DNA of 64,000 bases from Pholiota molesta. Taxonomy: Eukaryota > Basidiomycota > Agaricomycetes > Agaricales > Strophariaceae. Shown here piece after piece: positions 11,441-22,540 of the stretch; the stretch's first letter is position 1; every line of letters begins with the position of its first letter. The stretch lies in NCBI GenBank assembly GCA_014925825.1, contig JACGCK010000181.1, positions 25,357 through 89,356 on the forward strand, in the 5' to 3' direction. The position numbers and the translations under genes are program-made. The notes below the pieces were generated by a model, which was not told the origin of the DNA, made no database searches, and was given only the letters and a program-made list of their open reading frames with translations.

Positions 11441-13540
11441 TGTCCAGCACATGGATGCCGAGTTTCTTGTCGTTCAATTGTCGTTGGGGAATGAAGATTT
11501 CTTAAAGGATTTCATATTGGACCGCAGATATCGGGTGGGCCGGAGAAGGCACGCCGATGTGGGAACGAGCTCAGGGTCGGGAAGTGCGGACCGGGGATTT
11601 GGACCTTGTTTACTATTTGTGGCTACGCTCTCTATACCGCGGCAGCTACTCCAGATAGTCCTCTTTGCCTCCGTACCATATCATGCGCAAAGTCGTACTT
11701 AGCACCATACTCGACGCCAGACTCCAGGGAAGCCGGTACTTACCCTCAAAAGGTCCTCGATGGTACGTTGATATCTTTTCCCACCTGGCACGGCGTACTT
11801 ATCTGACGCGTAGTAGCCATCGTATAGACGCCGACTTTGGATGTCTCTCCGATCTGACAATGCACAACTCTCTGCTCCAGCCGCGACCTGCCCATGGCTG
11901 CGCTGTACGGTTCTCAAGCGCGCTAATGACGATGGTATTGGCATTCCCGCAACAGACAAGGCATGCGTGCTTCACATCCCATCTCTCCGCTCCGTCCCAT
12001 CATCGCGCTCCATCCTTCCCCCCTGATCTCTCCCTACACCCTCCCTCCGATCGTACCCATCCCTCTGTCTTCCTCCGCTGACATGCCCCCTCCAGATTCT
12101 GACGTGACGCCGAACACTTCATATTCATCGAAAGCGAGACCATCACTGTTTCCATAGCCAAAGTCTGCTAAACGACGCCCGCAGACCTCTTCCAGCTCAG
12201 CGTATTCATGGACTCCAAGGTCTTCTTCGACCGGGGGATCAACTTCGCTTCGGATGACATGGCTGCCAATGGCTCGTTTTGCCGAGGCAGAGCCGCAGCG
12301 TATGGGCGCAAGCGCGACGACGATGATGGCGACGAGGCGGATAGCAAGCGCAAGGATGAGGCGGACCACGACGAGGATGATGAGCAGAAGGGCGAGGGAC
12401 AAGACGATATTGCGGATGAGGTTGGAGGCGCGCCGGCACGACGATCCATCTCCTTCGTCAACGGGGGACTCCTGCAACATCCCCAGAACCCTCCTAACCC
12501 ACCCTGCCTCTGTCCCACCCTGCCTCTGCCGAGTTATGTCGCGCTCTTCTGCACATACCCGTTCTTTTGACGTCGGACCTATGTCCGCATTAACAAGTTT
12601 CTCCCCTCGCCATCAGCCGCTCACGACTCTATTATCCCCTTGCCGCGGCCACCGCACGATCTACGAGACTCGCATAATACTTCCGGTCCTGGGGGCCCAC
12701 TTGAACTCGAAGAACGGATGCGCTGGCGTTATCACCGGTATTCGAACGAGTGCTTAGGCATTGCACGCCTACACGCCTCCACGCCCGCGCCTCCGCTACA
12801 GCACTCTTCCACGCATGGTGCGGGCGATGGAGCGACCTCCATCCGTTTCCCCCTACTCTATGTCAATGTCAGACCGCGACGGGTCTCTATACCCCGTCGC
12901 CATCACACTCTCTGGATGGCATATGGACCCTGCCTACGTCATCGCCAGCTGCTGCTGGTGCGGGACTCTGCACTATTGTGGCCACTTCCCAAAGATCGAG
13001 AGTCCATGGCTTCTCTTTGACGGCAATGACCGCGTCCCAGTCCACGTGTCCGTGTTCTATCGTAAGGTACGTATGCCTCGCGTAGTCCTTTATATGCGCC
13101 CGTTCTGACCTATCTCGTCAGAAGTACCTATCACATTCGAATGGCGAATTCTCTCCAACATATACTTCTGTTCTCCTTCTATCGTAAGGTACGTATGCCT
13201 CGCGTAGTCCTTTATATGCGCCCGTTCTGACCTATCTCGTCAGAAGTACCTATCACATTCGAATGGCGAATTCTCTCCAACATATACTTCTGTTCTCCAC
13301 CCCAATCCCGTGCGTTCTCGCAAATTCCTGGTCGTGGTCTTTGCAACTTCCCATCTCTGCGACGCATACCATGCTATACGGATGCCCTGCGATGCGGGAT
13401 CGATCTCATCCGCCTGATCTTCAAGTTAGGATGCCTACACAACATTGCGGCGATTCTCGTCTTCTCCTCCCGTCGATCGCGCGATCCATACCTCTATCGT
13501 TTTCCTGTATGTGACGTTGTAATTCTCAGTCTGGGGACGA
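11441..13540 (+). pseudogene. Plus-strand partner gene relic, proximal part, unit 1
   Basis: This is the unit 1 copy of a spliced plus-strand gene also present at 20959-22238, 29325-31080, 46527-48060, 55320-56600 and 57717-59510. Shared marks are a first exon reading STILDARLQ, a second ending ATDKACVLHI, an acidic stretch (EADHDEDDEQKGEGQD here, 12350-12410), a third exon before a 55-nt intron (13067-13121, gtacgtatgcc...tcgtcag), and a fourth exon. In this copy stops and frame changes interrupt nearly every exon, so it is a pseudogene. I do not recognise the family. The divergent position relative to the NLR, and its presence in every unit, indicate that it was duplicated together with the NLR. 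Confidence 0.45.
13055..13298 (+). repeat. Exact 122-bp tandem duplication spanning an intron
   Basis: Bases 13055-13176 are repeated at 13177-13298 without any difference that I can see. The repeated piece starts ttctatcgtaagg and ends acttctgttctcc, and contains the end of an exon, the complete 55-nt intron and the start of the next exon. The other units have one copy. It is a recent slippage or unequal-exchange event and would disturb splicing if the gene were live. Confidence 0.9.
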
Positions 13541-16280
13541 AACGTCGCGTAGGCGATGAGGCCGCGCAAGCTGATCAGCCATAATAATGGCTCCTTGGAC
13601 GCCTGCAGGAATTCCAGTTCCTACTTTTTGTCTCCTGCTGAACTTCTTGCGTGCCTGCGGTGATGCCAACGTCACGGGTTCGCGACATGTTATGTTCACA
13701 GACTGTTTCAGCGCGACGCGACGCTCGTTCCTGATGTCACAATTTCGTGTACATCGTTCCTCTGCCGATATCCACGCGCCCCTCTAGTGCATTGGCCACG
13801 CAGTCGGGTAGTGTGGGCGGCCGTAGCGAGGCGATTGGCCGAACCCAAGGCCCGTCACGGTAGGGGCGCCAGAGTGCTCTCCTATTCCTCTTCTCTTCTC
13901 TGCTCCTGCTCGATGTTTTGGACACCCGTAGTCATCCCATCCTTATGCTGTCTTGATATTCTACTTATTGGACCTCAACGTTTCAGCGTTTCAGCGCGAC
14001 ACCCATGCTTCTGTAAATCCTCGTTTCCCACATCTGCGATCAATTTCGCCTATGTCGTGCATCCTTCAGTGCTAATGACCTCGCCCGCGTATGGATGGTC
14101 GACGTCTAGGGCCCCCCACGACTCATGTCCAGGCGTTACGCGCCTCATGATCATTCACCGACTCCCTCCTCCCGCACCATCCTCCAATATAGCACACCCA
14201 TAATCTACGCCGAAGTTCGTATTTCCAAAGCTCTCTAGGGATCCAGTACTCGCATCACCGAAAGCATAGGACCCTTACCGGATTATGGGTACGATGTGGA
14301 TGAGGCAGCCTCGGTGCCTCAGTATCGGCATGCTCGACCGAAAAGCTGCTGCCAATTCGATTGGGGACGACCTCCTCCTTACCGTCGACATCGTATGCCT
14401 TCTTACACAGTCAGATACATACAGCCCCCACTTACGCCGCGCGCCGCTGACGAATCGGCCGAGTTTGCACCAGCGTAGTTGCGCGATGGCGCTCGTTCGA
14501 CGCTTTTGGATGTCTTGGATGTCTGCCGAGTGCTAGTATCAGATATAAATACTTAGGTACAGAGCAGCTTCGTGCGTATCGATGAAATTCAGAACGCTAT
14601 CGCACACTGTCTGTTGTGATCATTCAGAGAGAACCCTAATAATAGACATTTCAGTGAGCATCTGACGTTTCTCGAAGCTCGTATCAGAATCGAAAAACAG
14701 TCGGCGTTTGTGGGATGAGCGGAGCAACGTTGAAACAGACATTTCGAGCGCTGAGTTGCGAGACCAAGAGGCTGTGCAGTGCGCGGTATGTCGGAACTCG
14801 GCGGAGTCTAAGAGTCGGGAGACAGACATGTCGTCTGATTCTGAACTCTAAGTACTCTACTCTGCTTGGCTCGCAATCAACTCGCAATGGGACCACAACG
14901 ACCGCACTAAACGCCATCCTTGGATCACCCACGTACAGCTTATCGTCTTCCAGTTGATTACATAACATCGTCGTGGATGGCTGGCATTGCTACCCCGACG
15001 CGTATCTTTTGTTCCAATCCGTCACTGTCGTCGCGCCCATGCTGTTTCTTCGTCCTGCCCCTTCGTTGGGGCGTCGTCCACAGCCTGGAATACCCCATAA
15101 TCTTCTCCTGACACAGACGGCCCTTCCAAGGGCACGTTTCGACCAGGTGTCGTCTTACCGCTGTTCCTCATAGCGGATATCGTAGGATTCATCCCATTTT
15201 GCGCGTACACTCTACTAATGTTCTTTGTTGGGACAGATGGCCACATTGACATCCTTGTCTCGACTTCTGGGCTTCCCGGGATCCTGGCCTTCAAAGATCC
15301 CTCTGCCTCCGCCCTGACCTCCTTCGTCCGCATATCCCTTTGACGTGACATCCAATTCATCCGATATCAACCTCACCATGAAATACTCTGCACCTCATCA
15401 GCGTGCTGGAGCCACGATTCCTCGACTTTCTTCAAGTTATGCTAGGGTCACTGTCGGAGAGCAGCGGGCTTTGTGATGCTCATCTGCCGCTGTGGCGCAT
15501 TTCTACTAATGTAGGCGCTCTCTCCCATCTTTGTCTACCCATGGATTGATTCCCTATCTCTACAGATCTCTCAAGTCTAGGTGCCTCTTCGAAAGAAAAT
15601 TCAACCCCACCGTCGCCCATTTCTCTATGAATAGCACCTTGCAGCAGCGCTGCACCCACCTATTGGCACTTCATTGCGTCCTTATGGCAAATAGGCGCGT
15701 CCGCTCACCTCTCCCTCCGGTCCCTTCTTGTGCAGCCGCCTCCGATCCCAATCTCGACAGTTGACCCTCGGCAGCCGGCATGCACTCGATGGAAGTGACC
15801 GACGATATGTCTCTACACCTGCTACATACATCTGCTCCTCCGATGGTAACTCGCTCCGTTTCAAACACGCCTTCAGCAGTTAGTGACACGCTCGACCTCG
15901 CTGGATGTTCAGCATTTTACACTTCAGAGCGAAGTAAGTACCTATATATGCTATTGTATGGTTATAAAATAATCCTAATCTTTAGTCTTTCAGGGGATCA
16001 TTTAGCGATCGATCTGCAGGGGAAATGGTAGAAGAGTATGGTTCGGTGGCATCTGGTGAGTTGATGTGGGAGTTTTATTGTATGCATGCTTATCCGACGT
16101 GATTTGCGATAGCTCTTGTGCGAATGTACAAACTGTAACTGTCTGTATCCGATGCTCGCTCTGAATACGGATCCACAACGTTTCAATCTCAGATATCACG
16201 ACGTCGACACATAGCACGCGTTAATGATTCTCTCTAGCATAGACGAGTGTCGTAAGTGCTTTGTGAACGAGATCTCGCCC
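13541..16280 (+). pseudogene. Plus-strand partner gene relic, distal part, unit 1
   Basis: This block is shared with 31100-31580 plus 34150-35553 (unit 2), 48061-50710 (unit 3) and 59511-62783 (unit 4). The segment 13737-14260 is almost identical to 59740-60220. The clearest coding-like exon is 15110-15343. Later exon-like pieces include one after the acceptor at about 15574 (PLRKKIQPH) and one ending at a GTAAGTACC donor near 15932. Stops separate them in this copy. The product is unknown; whether the proximal and distal parts were one gene or two cannot be decided from the sequence. Confidence 0.4.
15110..15343 (+). pseudogene. Conserved hydrophobic exon of the partner gene, unit 1
   Basis: A 77-codon open frame starts at a splice-like acceptor (cctgacacag) and contains GTFRPGVVLPLFLIADIVG followed by FCAYTLLMFFVGTDGH: two adjacent hydrophobic segments separated by a few residues. 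The same frame is open in unit 2 (34297-34518), shortened in unit 3 (49521-49673) and stopped after 21 codons in unit 4 (61564-61629). Preservation of the hydrophobic part in two units suggests a once-functional membrane-spanning region (inference). I cannot assign a family. Confidence 0.45.
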
Positions 16281-17103
16281 ATCTAAGCTCATCCTTCATG
16301 TCCAGGAAAGACTGGTATTTCTGCCTATTCGCCACCTCACCTCCACTGTACTGGAGGAAATGCGGGTCGTCCGACTTCGCCAGCATTATGCCTGACATTC
16401 TAAGGGTACCACCTCGTACGTTTCCATTTTTAATCCAGCATTATATCCTCTTACGCAGCCCTAGCTAAGAACCGATGGTAGGTAATAGTGATCTGCGTGC
16501 CATGTCGGGTTGAATACCCAGCTATGCCAGAGCAGCATCAACTAAGGAGTGGGGTAATACCGCGCACACAGTGACTTGCTCGGTGTGAGACGACGAAGTC
16601 GCGACCTTCCCGTCACGTTGACATTTAATTCCTATGATATGTAGTATCCTGTTTCATCGCGCTTGATGTAGAAGCTAATACGACAGTAATTTACAATCCG
16701 CATATACTTTGATGTACCGAGCTCCATGTACGTAGAATAGTTGGAATCATATTTTCATTGAAGTTTTTTTTTTTTTTGTGTGAGCGACTCGGTAAAATTT
16801 GCGCCATGATAATGAATCTCGTTGCTGCACTATATGGATCTTCATTCCCCGTTTTGCCTTCGAATTCGAACAGCAATCAAGAAGGTCGATTTCAATATAC
16901 ATCTAACGACTCATCCTATTCGAAGTGTATACACGTTATTTAAAGAGATTTTTAGATAGATCACATTGCAGTTTTGTGCGCCATCGCGGAAGACGAGAGG
17001 AGAACTCGAATTCATAGTTATCGTCCTGTGATTCGATAACACATAACGAAATGTCCAACCCAATTACGTTCGCACTGAGTACAAAAAAATTACGTAGCTA
17101 CAT
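16281..17103. repeat. Array-unit boundary block, copy 2
   Basis: This is the unit 2 copy of the block described at 1-830, with the same opening (atctaagctcatcc...gtccaggaaag) and the same end directly before an NLR stop. It contains a 15-base T run at about 16764-16778. No gene is seen. Confidence 0.75.
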
Positions 17104-20100
17104 TTATTCCTTCAAGGTGCGAGCCTCACGCACACTCTCCATCAGGTCCTCCGCCTCCCTGAAGGCTGCCTCTGCTTCTTCGGCCCTCTCCAGCATTTCG
17201 TACGCCTCGCCGAGTCGCTTGAGGTCGGTGGCCTGCTCGGAGACCCACTGCGCCTTGCGATGGAACTCGCGTGCTTCCTTGAATTTGTCGATTGCGAGAT
17301 CGGCGCGGCTTCGCTTCACGTGGAGGGTGCCCATGCTGCGAAGGATGTCGCCTCGCTGATATGAGCGTGTAAATGATCCGCTATTTTGACACCGAGCCAT
17401 TGCTGCATCCAATGAGGCTTCTGCGTCTTCAAACTCTCCTTTGACGATGTAGAGGTCTCCGAGGACCCAGAGCCGGTGTATTTCGAGCTCGGTCCATGTG
17501 CCAAGATCTGGGATAGAATGAAGCGCCCGCTCCGCTTCATCCAGTCGATTGGTCTTGATATAAATGGTCCCTAGATGTCCGAGAACCTCGGCCTGCCCGC
17601 TTTTCTCATCAAATCTCCGGAAGCGCTGGAGTGCGTCGTCCAAATGGGTTTCGGCCTTGTCGAGGCGATTGCCGCAGATATAGATCCATCCAAGCCGGGT
17701 CAAAATGTCGGGTATCTGGACCACGTCCAGCTCCACCTTGGAGGATGCTGTGAGCAGTGCCTCTGCTGCAGACAGCTGGTTGGATTGGATGTAAACCTCC
17801 GCAAGGTGATTGATGGCATTGAGCTGGCTAATGGGAGCATTCTGCTGCTTGAATATTATAAGGGACTGCTCGAGAACCTGCCTGGCTTCCGGAACCCTGT
17901 CCAGTGCAAGATATATGTTGCCCAGTGTCCGGAGTGCATTTCCCTCTCCACGCGCAGAGTTTGCTTGTTTTGCTATGTTTAAGGCATCAGTGGCATATTT
18001 CTCGGCTTTGACTAGATTACCGCGGTCGTAGTGTAGACCAGATAGAATTTGAGCAACATTTGCTTGGCCTATAAGATTTGAGATCTTTTGATAGGCCTCC
18101 AGTGCTTCCGATAAAGTAGCCTGTGCCTCCGAATCTCGGCCCTGAGACCTGTACAAATCCCCGAGGCTACAGCGAACACTTGCTTGCCCCCCCTTATTTC
18201 CAGTTTGGGTATAGAGCTTCAAGCTCGTTGTGAATGCAAATTCTGATTGGTTGCGCTGCGCCAAATTAAAAAGCATGTTACCAGAGCATTCTAATGCCCT
18301 TGCCTCCCCATCCACATCTTTTGCTTGCTTGAAGAGTGTGGCAGCCTCTCTAAAGTAAATGTTCGCCATTGTAAGTTGGCCTTCAGTGTTATACAAGTAA
18401 CCAAGTGATATAAGACATCCAGCATGGGGGATAGGGAAATTGACCGAGTTTTTGAGGGCCATTCGAATGGTATCCTGGGATAGGTATCCAATGTAGTCAG
18501 ACCAGACGGTAAGATAGGAGGTGGCATATATGAGGCTAGTGATGTCCTGGGAGTAGCCAACTTTGAATACTCTCTGAAAGACCAAATGGATATTCTGGAT
18601 CTCGGGAACAACCTGAGCATAAAGTACTGCATCACCAAGGCTTGTAAACCGTAGCATAATGGTGATGTAATAGTTGGCGACGTTTTCAAGCACCAGTGAG
18701 GATTCGAGGGAAAGGAATTCATGGCAGAACAGTCTGATAGGCGAGAGCATTTGGAGTCGGGGAGATGTGCTGGTGTGGTCTACCCTAATCAAAGCGACAG
18801 CCCGCAGCATTTCTAAAATAGTATGAAGGTCGATAATTCTGATCTGTTGGCTAGGGATGCCCGCTGATGCTTCGACATCCTTGGTACGCTGATCTGCTCG
18901 AGTGACGTGCCTTAGCATTGTCTGCAATTTTGGAAACCTCGTGGGGACATCGGGGCCGACAGGCTCGGAGCTGCTGAGATGCTTCTGCAAGCTGGCTATG
19001 GCTTCGTTATTGAAGGGGAAGCCATTGGGAAGTAACGACAACACGGCTAGTACCTGTCGAGATGTGTCTGCATCCTTGTTCATGCGAAGGCTGTTGACGG
19101 AGAGAGCGATTGACCGATTCAGGTTGGATTGGCGATCGTCACCACCAGTGTGAATAATTTTAGTGTAATTCGACGACCAACGGCCCCACAAGGACTCGGA
19201 GCTTTCGCCATCGCGGAGGAGTGTTGAGATAAGTGTAACTGCCAACGGAATGCCATCGAGGGCTTGTAGAACTTGAAGAGTAAAATCATCAATGGTATGA
19301 TTGCTAGCAATGTTACAGAGTATATCCTTTGCGCCGTCCAGAGATAGAGTCGAGAGAGGGGGCAGGAGTGGATTGGACCACATGACTTTCGACGGCCGTT
19401 GCTCACCACGTATGGTTATGACAAGCGATAAATTTGGGATGTCGGCAATGGATTCCAGTAGTTCTTCCACTTTTGTGCGCGTATCGAATGCTTCCCAGGG
19501 AGTTTCGAAATTGTCGAAGCATACAAGGGCGGTCGACGTCGCCAGCAGGCGCCGTGCTGACGCGAGAATCGCCGACGGAGCAGCCTTGAGTCCTAGCATA
19601 GATCCAAATCCCAAAAGCAGAGAGTCAATGTTGGAAATACTTTCACAGGACAGGAAATATTGTGATTTGTAGCGCTTGACAATTTTTGGGTCGTGGAGGA
19701 TCATGCGGGCCAACGTAGTCTTCCCGAACCCGCCGCCACCTATGATCGCAATTCGAGAGGGTTCCGGCCTCAGGAGAACATCGAGCGCGAGCTTTAACTG
19801 TTCTTCACGCTCAACCATTAGGTGGGGCTTTGGGGGTAAGACGTGATCTGCGCTATCAGTTGATGGGCTGAATTTATTTAGTAGCGCATCTTCGAATAAA
19901 AGACATGTACGTACTTAAGCGCCGTCGATTGAATTACATTCGTCGCTGTTGCAGCCTGCTCCAATTGAATAGCGACGAGAATATCCTACATGTATTGAGC
20001 TCTGTTAGATATACGGCCGTGCCCTCTGATTTTTTATGCTTACCAGAATGAGATTGATTTTCAATTCGTCGACACGCCGATCCAACATATTCAATTCCTC

Positions 20101-20637
20101 CAACCCGCGGTTTATGAGCTTTGCCAATGGGTTTCGTGATTGATGTTTCTGGAGCTCCGTATGCACAGCTTCTAGGGTGCTTTACAAATTCTGAGCGTCG
20201 TACACAAGAAAACATTGACCTCAACATACCTTTTGCAATCCCCGAGATGGCCCTCCAATCTGGTCAATTTCTCCTTTCCCTCGGATTTCGCAACGTCCGC
20301 GAGCCTTTCATAAATCGATTTTGAGATGCGGAGCACTTTGTCGATGATCTCGCGACAACGCTCCTTGTTCGATTTGATTTCCTAAAAATCATTTGCTCAA
20401 TATATCATATTTTGGAGGATATACGCTACATACATCTCTGATCTTTATGATCTGCAGAATGACCCCGGATAAAGCCTGAACGTACGGAACACCTTTCAAC
20501 ATCCCCCCGACTTCCTTCAAGATGGCGATGACACTGTTTGCTAAACTGATGCCTGTGTCGACGGCGACCATCGTCGCACTGGTGGGAGCGGAAATTTCGG
20601 TCGACTGAGTAGCTTGCGGTTCGTTGGGAGTCTGCAT
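17104..20637 (-). CDS. NLR2: helical domain - NB-ARC - TPR protein, intact
   Basis: The five exons are 20637-20434, 20381-20230, 20179-20044, 19985-19915 and 19867-17104, all GT-AG, giving 1108 aa in one frame. The start MQTPNEPQATQST lies directly before the helical domain (SLANSVIAILKEVGGML, PYVQALSGVILQIIKIRD). NB-ARC starts near residue 205 with GGGGFGKTT, LVCFDNFETPW and GIPLAV. The region after it is about 50 residues longer than in NLR1, with an extra segment around SLQKHLSSSEPVGPDV. TPRs fill the C-terminal 430 residues and the last 55 residues nearly match all other copies. Family knowledge suggests an intracellular receptor; the trigger is unknown. An AATAAA overlaps the stop. The partner copy is NLR4. 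A chromovirus sits about 1.6 kb upstream of the start. Confidence 0.88.
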
Positions 20638-22233
20638 GATTCCGTTGAGGCCAAGTGGTGATGGGTGGATGTTGTATGTTGGGAACAGATATGAGATGGT
20701 TCTTGTTTATGAATCGGCGCCGTTGTACTTGTACTAGTGGGAACAGCCTTGTTTTTTGACGTCCACAGCAATATCATTGATCTGTCAGGCATACTTATAT
20801 ATACGACTGGTGTGGTTTTGTTCGATTATTGTAGGCACAGGTTCAAACTTCACAGCAATGCAGTGCCACTTTCTAGTATCATGATTTATATATACAATTC
20901 ACTCGGTCCTTGTACATGTACTGAGAAATTTAATGGGCCTCTGCCGTAGGCAGGTACTTTGTGCGCGCTCGCCCAACTAGTCTTTAGACGCCGGGACCGG
21001 TCAGCGGTTAAAGCCCGGCGCTTGGGTTTTCACACCGCACCAGGTCTTCCTCCTCCCTTCATCGTCCCCATTGCCACAGCATCGCTGATACTCGCACTCA
21101 CGTTTACTGCGTCAAGATGTCTAGGCTGGAGTGCGAGCATGCGCACAGACGGTATGCACCGTTTTCTTCTTCCTTTCAGTTGCATCACGCTCACGTTCTC
21201 TGTCAGGTGTCCAGGACGATATTGACCTTTCTCTGCAGTCTCTCCCTTCCATCCGAACTATGTGCTCAATCAGTGCTATGCTCGCTCGTTTCTCATCTCC
21301 CACCGCATGACCATCGCCGCTCCGCTCTCTATTCCTCACTCAGATCGCGCGACCTGTCGAATGTTCATGGTGAAAGAAGCGAATGAACAAGTTATGACAC
21401 TGATACGATGGATAATGGGTACGGACGATGCGATCGAGGTCAGCACTGGTCATAATGTACGAGTTCTTCTTCGTTCCCCTCCTCGCACCTCTTACTGATC
21501 AGAACCTCTCTGCACCATTCAGCCGCACATAATTGCTTCAGCTCTATCGTATCTCGAAGTCGTATTGCACTCCAGGCACTCACGGCTATATTTTTCTGAC
21601 CTCCGTCCGTCCTTCCCCTATTCGATGTCACTGCCAGGCTGCGTAAAGTCGCTGTACTTCACTTCCTCGACATCACACTCTCCGGGACGGTATATGGACC
21701 CTTCCGGTGTCATCGCCAGGTGCCACTGGTCCTGGATTCTGCATTACCGATGCCGTTCCCCAACAATCCAACGTCCGTGACTTCTCTTTTGATGGCGGTG
21801 CCCATATCCCTGTACACGCGTCTCATTGGTATCGTACAGTACGTATGCCTTGCGTTCTCCTATCGACGCACCCATTCTGACCTAAGTATCCCCCATCAGA
21901 AGTACCTACTCTATCCGAAGAAGGAATTCTGTCCAAGCTATAATTCTGTTATTCACCCCATCTTGAGCGGCCCTCTTGACTCCTCCCATTTCTGTGACGC
22001 ATATGGCAGCCATACGAATGTCATGCGATGTCGAATCGATCGACAAGTGTCGATGGCTGTGGGCAGCTCATTGCATGTACCGTGGCATCTCCATCGATGA
22101 CGCGGTGCCTGCCACCATTGCGTACGTTCAGTACGTGCACTGGAGGATGTCATTCTCAACTTGGAGACGGAACGCCGCGAAGGCCGCTCAAGGTTCTATC
22201 CACACTCCAGCGCCAATCGCACGCGCCGATACC
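20638..22233 (+). pseudogene. Plus-strand partner relic upstream of NLR2; near-identical to unit 4
   Basis: This segment repeats 54998-56596 with only scattered differences. It contains the NLR2 promoter side and, from about 20959, an older copy of the plus-strand partner gene. That copy has an exon with FDGGAHIPVHASHWYRT, an intron at 21839-21899 of the same type as the 55-nt intron elsewhere, and a following exon starting KYLLYPKKEF. Frames are partly open but interrupted, so I treat it as a relic. The copy is cut at 22238 by the chromovirus and resumes at 28208. Confidence 0.45.
20794..20803 (-). promoter_or_regulatory. Candidate TATA box of NLR2
   Basis: On the minus strand this reads TATATATAAG, about 157 bases upstream of the NLR2 start codon. 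The same sequence stands 158 bases upstream of NLR4 (55155-55164). Position and conservation support it, but there is no transcription data. Confidence 0.4.
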
Positions 22234-22238
22234 TCTGC
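22234..22238. repeat. Target-site duplication, left (tctgc)
   Basis: The five bases tctgc precede the 5' LTR and recur at 28203-28207 after the 3' LTR. The uninterrupted copy in unit 4 has one such site (cctgc, near 56597-56601), so this is a true insertion footprint. Confidence 0.9.
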
Positions 22239-22482
22239 TGTAAGCATGGCCCTTTGGCCCCACTCACGACGCAAACCTTATTTCGACTCATCACGTGATT
22301 ATACACACAAATTCTCGTTTTCACCTTTGAGGCTCTCTCTCTTCTGACCGAGCCTCAAAGGTACGTATATACTCATTATTTTATTCATGTATCTCTCTTC
22401 TGACCGAGCCTCAAAGATACACATTTGACCTGTCTGTTCCGTCTGATCTGAGCGAAGGGCACCATCACCTGGCGCCCTTACA
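22239..22482 (+). repeat. 5' LTR of the chromovirus
   Basis: It is 244 bp long with TGTAAG/CTTACA inverted ends. Inside, a 24-base motif (ctctcttctgaccgagcc and six more bases) occurs twice, ending at 22360 and 22416. The first copy also forms an 11-bp perfect stem: cctttgaggct at 22324-22334 against agcctcaaagg at 22351-22361. No difference from the 3' LTR was found by eye. Confidence 0.95.
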
Positions 22483-22540
22483 CTTTTTTTTTGACAACGT
22501 CGAACGTTGAACTCTCTCACACCCACCGAAATCTCCGTGA

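Noticed and set aside
20990..21060. Possible tRNA-like stretch (gtcagcggttaaagcccggc)
   Set aside because: No cloverleaf with a T-loop GGTTCAAATCC-type sequence or matching acceptor stem could be formed.
22245..22346. Short ATG-started frame inside both LTRs
   Set aside because: It lies in the transcript leader/LTR, is short, ends before the LTR does and has no motif.
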